From assembly GCA_014208095.1 (NCBI GenBank), contig JACHMT010000003.1:558001-622000 (forward strand): DNA of 64,000 nt, given 5' to 3'. Shown piece by piece: positions 6,816 to 18,800 of the stretch (the first letter of the stretch is position 1; each line of letters opens with the position of its first letter). The notes beneath the pieces are model-generated. The model was given only the letters and a program-made list of their open reading frames with translations. It was not told where the DNA came from and ran no database searches. The position numbers were made by a program, and so were the translations under genes. Source of the DNA: Actinospineispora eucalypti. GTDB taxonomy: Bacteria; Actinomycetota; Actinomycetes; Mycobacteriales; Pseudonocardiaceae.

Positions 6816-9800
6816 CTACGGGGGCTTGTCCGGCTCGGTCGGCTCGGTGACGTGGTGTCCGCCGATGGCGCGGGCCGGCCAGTGCGCCGGCGGCCAGGCG
6901 CCGAGGTGGCCCGGCGGGGCGTGCAGTGGGTAGTCTTGGTCGCCCTTGGACTGGTTGCAGTGCGGGCAGGCCAGTTGGGCATTGGGCAGCGTGGCGTTTC
7001 CCCCGCGTGCCCGGGGGATAACGTGGTCGACCTGGGTGCCGGTGCCCGGCCGGCCGCAGAACACGCAGGTCGCGGTGGGATCGTCGGCTTTGGCCGCGTG
7101 AACGATCTGGGCAGGGAAAGGCTCGCCGGCCGTGAGCCCACCGGCGCTGCCGAGCTTGATCACCGGTCGGCTGAGCCGGCGGGTCGGTGGTGGGCCGCGA
7201 GGGGCGGCCCAGCGTCTCGGCAGCTGACGGGCGCGGACCGTGGCGGCGTGGTGATAGCGCTCGGCGTAGCGGGCCGCGAGCGCGCCCCAGCCGGGTTGGT
7301 CGGCGAACAGCTGCTCCAGGTGGACCAGCTGGCCGGGGTAGGCGGCGGTCTGCGCGAGCAGGACGTCGCGGTGGTGTGCGGCCAGATGGTTCAGTTCGGC
7401 GATCGCGCGGCGGGTCAGCCAGGAACGGGGTCGGTGTCGCTGGGTGACCAGTGCCCGCTCGGCCAGGACCGCGACGGTGTGCGCCTGGTGGCGGCCCAGC
7501 CCGGCCCAGCGGGCCAGCTCGGCCTCGACGAGCTCGTGCAGTGCCCCGGCTGCGTACCCGTCGGGCGCCAAACTGGCCGCCCGACCCGGCGCGCCGGCTA
7601 CGCCAGCGGCGGAGTCCGGCCAGCTTGCGTAGATCCGTAGCACGTCCCTGGAACGGCGGTAGCCCGCGTCGGCGGCCAGCCCGATGGACGGGTCGGGGAT
7701 CGGGGCCTCGAGCATGTGGAACCGCACGTCCGGCAGTTCGGGGCGGTAGCCGAGCACCCGCTCCGCCCGGTCGGCCAGCTCGGTGAGCACCGGCCCGTCG
7801 CGCCGACCCTCGAGCAGCTCGGCCAACGCCAGCGGCCAGCGGCGCAGGTACCACGCCTGGTGCCGGAACCCCGAGGGCAGCTCGGCCACCTGCCGGGCCT
7901 GGGACGCGACGATCTGGCGCAACCCCAGCGGCAGCCGCTCACCACGCAGCTCGGCGGCGATCTGCCGCGCGGTCAGCGACGAGCCGTGCGGCTTGCGGCC
8001 GCCGAACGGCACCTGTCGGACCGGGGAACCCCTCGGCAGCGGCCGGGCGATGAGACCGACCGTGACCACACCGATGGCGAGCGCGACGCGTTCGACGACG
8101 CCGAGGGACAGCGCCTCCGGCAGGTCGACGGCCTCGATCGTGGTGAGCAGGGAGCGGACGATGGTGGCGGCTGCGGTGCCGGCGAACGCCCAGGCCAGGA
8201 CGCGCATGGCCCGCGTTCCCGGCACCGCGCGAGCCAGCCGGACTGCGGCCCAGGGCAGGACAATGAACAGCACGCCGGCCGCCACCTGGTGCATCCGCGA
8301 GGAGAACGCGGCCAGGTCGTCGGGGACGGTGGGAAAGACCGCGACGAGGACCAGGGCGATGCTGGACAGCCGCAGCAGGACCCGGGTGAAGGTGTCCGCG
8401 CGTACGACGAGGCGGATGAACTCGACGGCGGCGGCCATGGCGACCATGCCGACGGCGAGGAAAGTGAAGCCGCCGGGCGCGGCGACGTAGCCGCTGACGG
8501 TGTTGCTGACCGGGGTGAGCTGGCCGATGCCGGCGATGTGCACACCGGTGATGGCGGCGACCGCTACGCCGAGCAGGGTCACGGCGGTGGGCGCGTGTCG
8601 CCAGATCCGGTGGGCCAGGGCGGCCAGCCCGATGGCGGCGCCGACGCCGAGGAGTACCGGGCCGGTGGACGTCCCCGCCGGCGGCTGGGTCCCGGTGTCG
8701 GCCATCGCCGGTGTGGCCAGTGCGACCATGCCGAGCACGGCGGTCGTGGTGGCGGTGATCAGCCGCTGGAAGAACCCGCCGAACCGCTGCCAGAGCGGAG
8801 GGCCGCGGGTCGGGGTGCTCTCGTCGAACGCGGTGGGTCGACCGGCCCCGAACTCGACGGCTTCCGCGTGGCCGTTCTCCTGGACGAGGAGCCGCGCGAA
8901 GTGGCTGTACAGAGCGACCATCTCGATGGTGTTCTCCGCCGCCCACCACAGCGGGTCGCCGTGCAGGTGCGCGATCTCCTCCCACACGTCACCGGGCATG
9001 TCGTGCACGGCGACGATCCGGTGCCGGACCTCGGCGTCGTTGATCTCGCGGTACTTCTGTTCGGTGGCGGCGAGGGTGGCCCGGCCGAAGATGTCCAGTA
9101 CGTGGCCGTCCGGGGTGAGCACCGCGCCGTGCGCCGGCCACCAGGCGCCGTCCACGAAGATGTCGAAGACCACGATCCGCCAGCCGGTCAGTTCGTGCAG
9201 CGCGGCGGCCAGCGCGAAGCACTGCGAGCTGCCCAGCAGCTCCTGGGCCTCGCCGTCGATGGTGTGCGGGCTTGGGTAGAGCCGGTCGTAGCCGTGGTCG
9301 GTCGGGGCGCTGAGGCTGATCTCGAGCGGTCCGTTGAGGTCGACGCGCAACGGGTCGGCGCGCCAGTCGAAGTCCGCCGTCGGCTCGTTCACCCACAGCG
9401 CCGACTCCCGGACCGCTTCGGTCACCGCCTCGAACACGGTCTGGATGTCGGCCGGGTTCAGCTCCGCGTCGCGCAGGGTCTCGCGGGCGTGCCGTTCGTG
9501 GTCGGTGATCGCGCCGGCGACGTGTGCGTCGTACTCGTGGGCGATGACCAGTGCCCGCTGCTCGGCGCTGAGCCGGCTCCACCAGGCGTCCACCACGTAG
9601 ATCCGGTTACCGATGGTGTAGGCGATCAGGTGGGCCGTCACCTGCGCGCCGAGGCCTTCGCCCAGCTCGGTGTCCAGCAGCCGGGCCAGGTCGACGGCCG
9701 ACACCAGCGCCACGTTCGGCGGCGGCCCGCGTCGCGACCAGCTGTACTCCACCGGGTCCACCAGCAGCACCACCGGCACCGCCCGCAGGGCGGTCCGGAT

Positions 9801-12800
9801 GGCGTCCTCCCAGCCCTTGGCCAGGAACCAGGCCAGCGCCCCGTCGTGGCCCCGGTGCACCAGCCGGTGCAGGGGGCTGCGGAAGGTGATGCCGTGGCGG
9901 GCGAACGCCGCTCGGCCGAGGGCGCGGGAGGTGGGGTCGGGTCGGTTTCTGAGGTCGCGGTGGTAGTGCCCGCTCCAGTTGTTGATCCGGATGCCCCGGC
10001 CGTTGCGCACCCGGACCATGCCGGCGGCGACCACCGCCCCACCCTCGGAGACAATGGTGTGTTTGATCCGCAGGTCGGTGCCGCGGCGTTCGCCGAAGGC
10101 GGGGACGACCCAGAGGGTGCCGTCGAGGCGCAGCACCCACAGCACGATCTTGTGTTCGGCCAGGATCTTGGCCGCTTCGGGGGTGCCCATCGGGTGGGCG
10201 CGGACGCCGGTCCATTCGGCGTCGGCCAGTTCGTCCTCGTAGTCCTCGGGTTCGAGGTTGTAGTACCAGCGGGCGCGGCGCACGGCGTGCACCCAGCCGC
10301 GCTCGTTCAGCTTGATCAGCCGGGCGACCTCCGCGCGGCGCCAGATGCGCCCGTAGATCCAGTGCCCCGCGCGCGCCGCTACGACCAACCCGACCATGGC
10401 GAACAGCGCAATCAGGCCGCCTGTGGGGTCGACCGGCCCGTGCGGGGCGTCCCGAGTTGCCGCGTAGGCGGGTCCGCCGAGCAGCAGCGCGGCGACGGCC
10501 GCGCCGAGCAGCACTCCGACGCCGAGCCGGGTAATCAGCGGTGGCCCGCGCTGTGACCAGCCGCCCTGCCAACCGGCGTTCTGCCCGACCGCGTTGATCA
10601 GAGCGGCGACCGCGACCAGCAGCGCCCCGATGGCCAGCACGACGAACGCGTGCCCGATCGCCATTACCAGTCCGACGCCGACGAATCCGCCGGCCAGCAG
10701 CGCCACCCGGTCGGCGGGGAACCAGCGGCGCACGGTGCGGGCGGTGGGGGAGGAGAGTGCCGTGCGGATCGCTTCACGCAGCTTTGGCTCTGCGTGGAAA
10801 TATGCGACATTCAGGTTCCTGACCAGCGTCGTCAGTACTTTGTGGAGTGCGGTGCCGATGTCGTGGCGCCAGTGGACCAGGGCGGTGATGCCGCCGGCGA
10901 GGGTGGCGACCGCGGCTACGGGCAGGGTGAGTGCCCATACGAGGGTGGTGGTGGGGACCATCGCGTGTAGCCACCAGAAGGCGCCGAATGCGAGGCCCGC
11001 GCCGAACAGCCGAACGGGTGGGTTGGCCTTGGTCCAGTCCTTGCCGAGGTCGCGCAGTATCGCGTTCGGCATCACGCGCAGGATCAGGTCGCCGATCGCC
11101 AGCACCACGCCGGCCCACACGAGCGGTTCGGCCGCCAACCAGTGGTCGGCCAGTGCGGCCAGCCCGAATCCGGTGAAGACCCCGGCGACCATGCGGCCGG
11201 CTCGGGCTTGCAGCCATGCCAGTCGGGCCTGGATCGCCGCCGTTGCGCGTTCGCTGGCCTGGACCAGGGCCTTCCACACCTTCTCGGCTATCGCGGTGAT
11301 CACCACGGCGGCCACCGCCGCGACCAGCAGCGTCGCCCCGTCGGCGGCGGCGCCGGCCGAGGCGAGCGCGACCCCGGCCTGCGTCGGTACGACCTTGGTG
11401 GCGGTCTGTTCGGCGGCGTGGGCGGCGGGTGCGCCGCCGAGGGCGGCCAGGTTCCAGCCGAGCACGGCCAGCACGACGGTCCCGAGCCACGACCACAGGG
11501 CGCGCCACCACGACCGGGACGGGGGCGACCGGCTGTTCGGCCTGTCGGGCGTCTCGGCCAGGTCCGCGCGGGTGGCGTTCGCGACGGCCCGGGCGATGGC
11601 TTCGTGCAGCCGGCGGAGCAGCTCGGCGGCCTGCGCATCGTGCTCGTGGCCGGTGTGCTTGGCGCCGTTGATGTGGTCCCACTCGTGGCGCAGGAAGTCT
11701 TCCCACCACTGGGCGAACCCGGGGTCGACAGAGATCAGCCACTCGACCAGTTCCGCGATGTGCCGGGGGACCAGGATGCGGCCGTCCTCCGGTGCCGCGC
11801 CGCGAGCGCGCCAGCCGAAGCCGACCAGCCGCCCGCCCAGCGGCGCCTGGTCGGTGATCCGGACCAGCCGGACCAGTTCCGGCGGACCCCGGGCCAGGTT
11901 GGGGAACACGTCGGCGGACAGTTTCTGGGCGCCGGCCAGCAACCGGCGGATGATCGGGAGCATCAGCAGCCGGGCCAGGCGGTTGGGCATGTCGGCGACC
12001 AGCGGCCCACCGTCCCCGTGCTCGTTCTCGTTCGTGCGGAGCCAGCGGCGCAGGGTCCGTCGTTTGACGCCGAGCAGTCGGGCGGTTTCTCCACGGCTGA
12101 GTCCGGCCGCGATGGCGGCGCGCGCGGAGCGGCGTTGCAGGTCGGTGAGGTCGTCCGGGAGCTCGGTCAGCGACGACCAGTCCCGCCAGATCCGGTACGT
12201 GTCCACCAGCCGGTCACCGCGCACGGCGTAGCGCGGGCTGGACTCGATGACGGCCAGGAACGCCCGGTCGGCGAGTTCCTCCTCGGTGAGCGAGAAGCTC
12301 GCGTCCTCGGTCCGCGCGAAACGCGCGTACACCTTGACCAGGGTGACCACGTCCCGCACCACCTCCGGGATGTCCAGCAGCCGACGCGCCAGCAGCAGCG
12401 GCATGCCGGGCAGCGCGCGGGCCAGCTGGGCCATGGCGCGCAGCGGGTGGCGCAGCGTCAGCGGCATGTCCGCGATCGTGGTCAGACCGACGACGATCAC
12501 CAGGCCACCGATCACCACCCCGGCCGCCTGCCCGAGCGCCGGCAGGCCGGCCAGCGAACCGAGGCCGACCGCCACCGTGCCCGCGCCGATCAGGGTGCCG
12601 CCGATGGCGTGCCGGGACAGCGCGCGTCCGGTGGGGTTGCGGTGTGTCTGGTAGAGCCGGGTGGCGATCGCGTTGGCGAGCATGCCGGTGGCGCCGATCG
12701 CCACGGTCATCAGCGGCGCGCCGAGGAACACCTTCCCGAAGCCGACCGTCATGGCCACGAACGTGGTACCGAGCCCGACGGTGGCCAGCCCGATGCCGGC

Positions 12801-15800
12801 GCCGAGCCGCGACAGCAGGCGCGGTGTGGACACCCGCTCCGCGCCCAGCGCCAGGAAGCTCGGCCCGATGGTGGCCATGACCGTGCGCACGTAGTTGAAG
12901 ACGCCGGGCAGCAGGCTGCTGCCGGCCAGCACCATTACCAGCTTGAGGTAGTCGATCTGGTAGGTGAACGTCTCCGGGTCCCAGGTCTCGAAGGCGTGCG
13001 CCGGCAGGCCTGTCTCCACCTGCGCGACCAGTTGGTTCAGGGTGAGGCCGAACGCGATGGCGGTGGCGGTGAACAGCACGGCCAGCGCGTGTCGTGCGGT
13101 GCGGGCCGCCCGGATCCGCGGCCATTGCGCGGCCAGCGGGGTGCCCGCGACCGTCGCCGGGACGTGGGTCGTGTTCGTTGTTTCGGGGCTGGGGGTGGCG
13201 GGCGGTGCCGCCGGTCCGGCCAGCGCTGCCCGGCCGGCCCAGATCAGCGCCCCCTCGGTGACCGCTGCGGCGACCAGGACCGCGCTGATCGGCACGAACA
13301 GTGAACCGAACACGGCGAACACGGCCGCTCCGGCCACCGCGGCGGTGCCGATCGCCGCCAGCACGACGCGTACCGGAACCCTCGGCTGGCGCACCGGATC
13401 GGCGGCCTCGGCGACGCGGATGGTGTGTGCGGTCAGTGCCTCGAGCACGGTCAGCGTGCCGCCCAGGATCGCGGCGGTCATGGCCAGCGGGGACGGCGCG
13501 GACAGGTAGGTGGCGGCGGGCACGCCCAGGGTGCCGACCACGAACAGCCCGCCGAACAGGGCCAACCCGACGACCACCCGCTTGTCCAGCCGCAACAGCC
13601 CCCGGACCGCCGCCCACGCCCGCCGGAGCCACCCGGGCCGCCGGGCCGACTCGGCTTCGGTGGTGTCCGGGGGTGAGCGGCCGCGCAGGCGGTAGCTGAT
13701 TCCCCAGGTCAGCGCCAGTGCCGAGGCCGTGACGGTGACGATGAGGCGCGCCCAGTCCAGGTGCCCGCTGGACATGAAGCCTTCGGCCAGCGCCGGCCCC
13801 GCCCACGCCGGGCCGGCCATCGCCAGCATGCCCACCAGCACGGTGCCCACGACCACCGCGATCCGACCGAACCACCGGAGCAGTCCGGACCACGCCCGGG
13901 CGGTCCGCTCGCCGGTCCCCGGACGACCCGGCATCGGCGCGACGACGGCCGTGCTGGCGGCCCCGAAACCGGGGTCGATGAGCAGGAGTGTGCCCAGGGC
14001 GGCGGCGGCCAGCAGGGTGGCGGCGTGCATCATCCGGCGGCCGGTGGGGGTGTGGGTCCAGTCCATCGCGCGGGTCAGCCAGGCCGGCGGTGCGCGTGGC
14101 GCGCCGGGCCGGGTCATCCGGGCGATCACCTTGGTGGCGATGTGCCGGGCCAGGAGTATCGCGGCGGCCAACCCGCCGGCGATGAGCAGTGGGGTGTGGG
14201 CGAGTCCGGCGGCGGCCCAGGCGAGGCCTGCGAGGGTGCCGATGGCCCAGGTGATCAGGGTGGTGCGCCGGCGTCGGGTTTCCTCGTTTGTGGGTGTGGG
14301 TCGGATGATGGCGGCGGTGCGGTTGAGCAGGACCAGGTGGCGTTTGAGGGGGTAGGCGACGGCGTCGTGTCCGAGTAGCGCGGCGCGGATGGCGGGGTTG
14401 TGCCAGTGGCCGCCCAACTGCGCTGGGCCGCCGGTGGTGGAGGGTGGGCGTTGGCGCCACAGGTGCCAGGGCAGGTATCCGGTGATGACGCCGCCGTGCG
14501 GGCTGCCCAGTCGTCGGCCGTAGAGGTGTGCGTAGAGCCGGGCGACCAGCCGGGATTGCGTGACGTTGGTGCCGGCGGGTTGGCCGAACACGTCACCGAC
14601 GAACAGCGACCCGGCGCGGAACTGTTCGATCCATCGGGCGACCTGCGAGCGGTCGCGGCCGTGGACGCCTCGGTGGAACTTCCGGTATCCGGCCCAGCGC
14701 AGCGCGAACCCGCTCCGTTCCGGCTTGGCGGCCACGGTGGGTGGGCCGTCGAAGCCCTGGATGGCGAGGATCTCGGCCAGTGCTTGTTTCGAGGGAAGCT
14801 TGCCCAGCTCGGCGAGGACCTTGGGGTCCCACTGGGCGATGCTGGTGTATTTGGCCGGCCGGTAGTTGCCGCCGGTGGTGGTGCGGCTGCTTCGCCAGGC
14901 CATGATCCGTCCCCACACCCACGCGAGGAGGTAGGCGCCGATCAGCCCGTTGTGGTTCCACGCCCAGGACAGGTAGTTCAGGATGGTCCCGGCGAGGGTG
15001 TGGGGGCGGGCGCGTTCCTGTTCGCGCTGGTGCTGCTGCTCGGTGAGCTGGTCGAGTTGGGTGCGCATCCCGGGCATCTGGGTGCGCAGGGTTTCGACGT
15101 TGCGTTCCAGTTCGGGGATGTTGTGTTCGAGCCGGTGGACCCGGGCCTTCAGCTCGTCGAGCGGGGCCTGGTGGTCGGGGGTGGTGCTGCTCAACCGTCC
15201 GGGTTCGGCGTCGAGGTAGTCGACGTACAGGTGGTCGGGCAGCAGGACCCTGATCCGGCGGGAGATGTCGAAGGCCCGCGTGGCGATCGGGTCGGTCTCG
15301 GCGTCCCGGGCGAACTCGCGTGCGCGCGTGCCGAGCTCTTGGGCATCCGACCACGTCCGTTCCGCGTTCAGGTCCCAGATCACCGACCACAGCTGGGAAC
15401 CGCGCTGGCGCAGTGCGGCCGCCCGCCGCTCCAGCCGGGTGCGGTCATCGACCTGCGTGATGGCCCCGGCATGGAAAACGGCCGTGACGTGCGCGGACGG
15501 CGGGACGTCCGCCGCGGCCAGCCCGGCCAGCGGCGCCACCGACCACACAACGGTGGCCGCGGCAACCACGAGGGCCTTGACGATCCGGCCCAACCACCGG
15601 CGCAGGGTCGGCGCGCGGATGGTGCGGCCACCCTTCAGCGGGTTGGTCAGGAACACCGCACCCATCGCGGCGGCGCGCGCGGCTCCCTTCAGCGCAAACA
15701 AGAACTGGACGCCCGCCACGAAGATCCCGCCGACCGCCAGCCCGAAGCCGAACGGCACGACCGCGTCGACCAGCTCGCGGTTGAACCGGCTCCTCGACCA

Positions 15801-18800
15801 GCGGGACAGCCGGTCGAGGGGCTGGTCGATCAGGCGGGGCGCGACCTGGCGGAGCTTGGGCAGTGCGGCGATGGCGCCGGCCACCGCGAGCCCGATCGGC
15901 CAGGACCACAGCGTCACCTGCATACCGGCCGCGAGGCCGGCGCCGAAGGCGGCCCAGGGGGCCAGCGCCTTGCCGATCCGTCGGGCCAGCGGGATACGGG
16001 CGATCAGCTTCGCCGCCAGAACCAGCACGCCGGCCACGGCCACGGGCAGCCCGCCGGCGCCGATTCCCAACCCGATGACGATCCGCATGCCGGCGGGCAG
16101 CACCCGGCCCCGGTTGGCCTTCCCGAACTGTCCGCGCAGGAACCGCACGAGTGCCCGCAACGCCAGCACGATCCCCGCCCCGGCGGCCACGGGTATGCCG
16201 AACCCGTTGACCGCCGCCGCGACCCCGACGGCCACGCCCACCGCGAACGCCCCCCACGCGTCGAAGCCCGCCCGCACCCGGCCCCGGGGCGCCCCCGCCG
16301 CCTCGCCGCGCGCGTCGCTCCTGCCGAACCGACCGAATCGGCCTGCTGAACCGACTGAACCGGGCTGCTGGGGTGACTGAACCGGGCTGCTGGGGTGACT
16401 GAACCGGCTTGCTGGGGTGGCTGTGGGGCGTTCGCGGAGGGTTTTGAGGGCGAGCAGGGTGGCAAGGGTCGCGCCGAAGGCCGCGGTGAGCGGGGCGGGG
16501 ACGAGGGTGTCGCGGCCGGGGATCGTGGTGGCGCCCCGCGTGGTGATGTCGAGCCAGGCGGAGCCTTGGGGGATCTGGCCGCTGTAGTGGGCCGGGTTGC
16601 TGGTGCCGGAGACGCCGAACTCGCGGGCCACGCCGGCCCGGTGCAGGGCGCCCATGTCCTCGTCGCGGATGGTGACCGGACCGATAGTGACCGAGGCGTT
16701 GCCGTTGTTCCAGTTGTAGGTGTCCCAGACGTGCAGCCGGTAGTCGATCTCCATGTGGTCACCGCGTACGACGGCCACTCCGGTGATCGCGTAGGCGAAG
16801 AAGCCCATCGCGTAGAACCAGTCGGGGTCGATCGCCGACGTCGTCGCGTGGTCCTCCCACCTGCTGGCGAACACGATCGGCTGGCCGTACGCGTTGTGCT
16901 CGGCGGCGTATGCGGCGACCTGCCGGAACAGGTCGCCCGCGAACCGCGACACCACGAAGTCGAACCCGGACATGTCGGTCACCATCTGACCCGGGTCGAC
17001 CGTCATCGGGGTGCCGGTGTTGTCCAGGTAGTGGTTGAGCAGCGCGGCCGACTGCGTGAGCCCCTTGGCCTGCGCGGCGCCGGCCATCGCGCGGACCAGT
17101 TCCTTCAGCGCCTGCGCGTAGAGTTTGTCGGCCGCCGATGCGCTGTCGTACCGCCCGGCGCCCTCGTCGGGCTTGCGGGCCGTCGGTGGGCCGGGCAGTG
17201 AGGCCTCGCCGGACCGGGCCAACCGGATCGTGCCGGGCGGCAGGGAACTGTCCGGGGAGGTGCCCGCGAGCAGCCCGGTCACCGAGGGGCCGGCGGTCTC
17301 GCCGGCCGCCGCGCCGGCCGCCGCACCGAGCAGCCCGCCCAGGAACGCGCGTCGAGAGGCCATCCGGCGGGCGGCGCGGACCGCCGCCGCGAGCGGGTCG
17401 GCGTCGTGCGCATGCTCCTGCTCGGTGTGGTTGAAGTGCTTGCCGCCGGGCAGGTGGAAGTCGGCCTCGTGCTCCAGCAGCAGGTACCAGAAGTCCGCCG
17501 GCAGTCGACCGGCGGCGATGTGCGCGGCGATCTCCTCGGCCATCGTCCGGGTGATGACCACGACGTTCTCGGCGGCCCAGCCGAACGCGACCACGCCGCG
17601 CACCGGGAACTCGCGGTCCAGGATGCGGACCTCGACCCCGGGCGGGCCGCGCGGCATCTTCACCGAAAGGTCGTTCACCGTCAGCCACGGCCCGGCCCAG
17701 GACTCCAGGAACGCCACCATCGCCTCGGTGTGACCGTCGTGCCACGGCCGCAGCGCCACCGGCCCACCGGCGGCCCCCGGCGGCGCGGTGGCGTTGATGT
17801 AGGCCTGGGTGATTTCCGGGGGAACCGCGCTGTTAATGCCCGAGTGGACGCCGCCGAACAGGCCACCGACCTCCGAGCCGTAGAGCACGCCCACGACCTG
17901 CTCTTCCGGCTGTCCGTCGGCGCCGATGGCGGTGGTGTAGACCGGGCCGCCCGAGTTGCCGCCGGCGATGTCCTTGTTCCCGACAATGATCAGTTCCCAG
18001 TAGTCGGCCTGATAGCTCCGCTGGCCCTTGATCACCTTCCGCCGCGCGGCGGTGGGGATGATGCCGGTGGTGGTCACCATGCCCCGGGGCGGTTTCCCGT
18101 TGTCCCAGTTGCTGGTGCGCCCGTCGGCTTCCCGTGCGGTGATCCGCAGCTGTCCGGGGAAGCCGGAGATGGCGACCGGCTGGCCGTCGGCGGGCCGCGC
18201 GCCCACGCGCGCCGGTACGAACAGGTCCAGTTGGTCGGTGGCCGGGTAGATGCGCACGATGGCCAGGTCGGGCCAGTACCGGCTGAGAAGATCGACGAGC
18301 TCCGCGCGGGGCAGCGTGGCCGCCGTGGGGTCGATCGCGGCGTAGGCGTCGGCGAGCTGCTCCACCGTCGGCCGGATGATCATGCCGGGCCACTCCAGGT
18401 CGCCGAGGTGCACGGTGAGGTCGGTGATGTTCTCGACGACGTGGTTGTTCGTCACCAGGTCCGCAAAGGTGGCGGTCCGGCGGGCGACCCAGCCAGTGCC
18501 GCCGCTGGGCCTGGCTTCGCCGTTGGTGCGCAGCGTGGTGGAGATCCGCAGCACGCTGGCGGTGATGGCCGGCGTGTCGCCCATCTCCGGGGCCACCAGG
18601 ATCGGGCGCCGGTGCGGGTCGTGCTCCAGGTCGAACGCGTAGCCGCGGACGCGCTCGTGCAGCCCGAGTGCCTCGCCGAGCAGCCGGCGCAGATCGGCGG
18701 GCAGCGGTGCGGCCGCCACGATCTCGACCTCTCGACGGCCGGGGTGGGTGAGCAGCTCGAGTTTGATGGCGAACAGGTTGCGCACCACCTCGGGATGGCT

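Noticed and set aside
6755..7141. N-terminal extension of the LysM gene into the 3' end of giant 1
   Set aside because: The extension is Arg/Pro-rich shadow sequence; AAGGAG six bases before the GTG at 6754 fixes the start.
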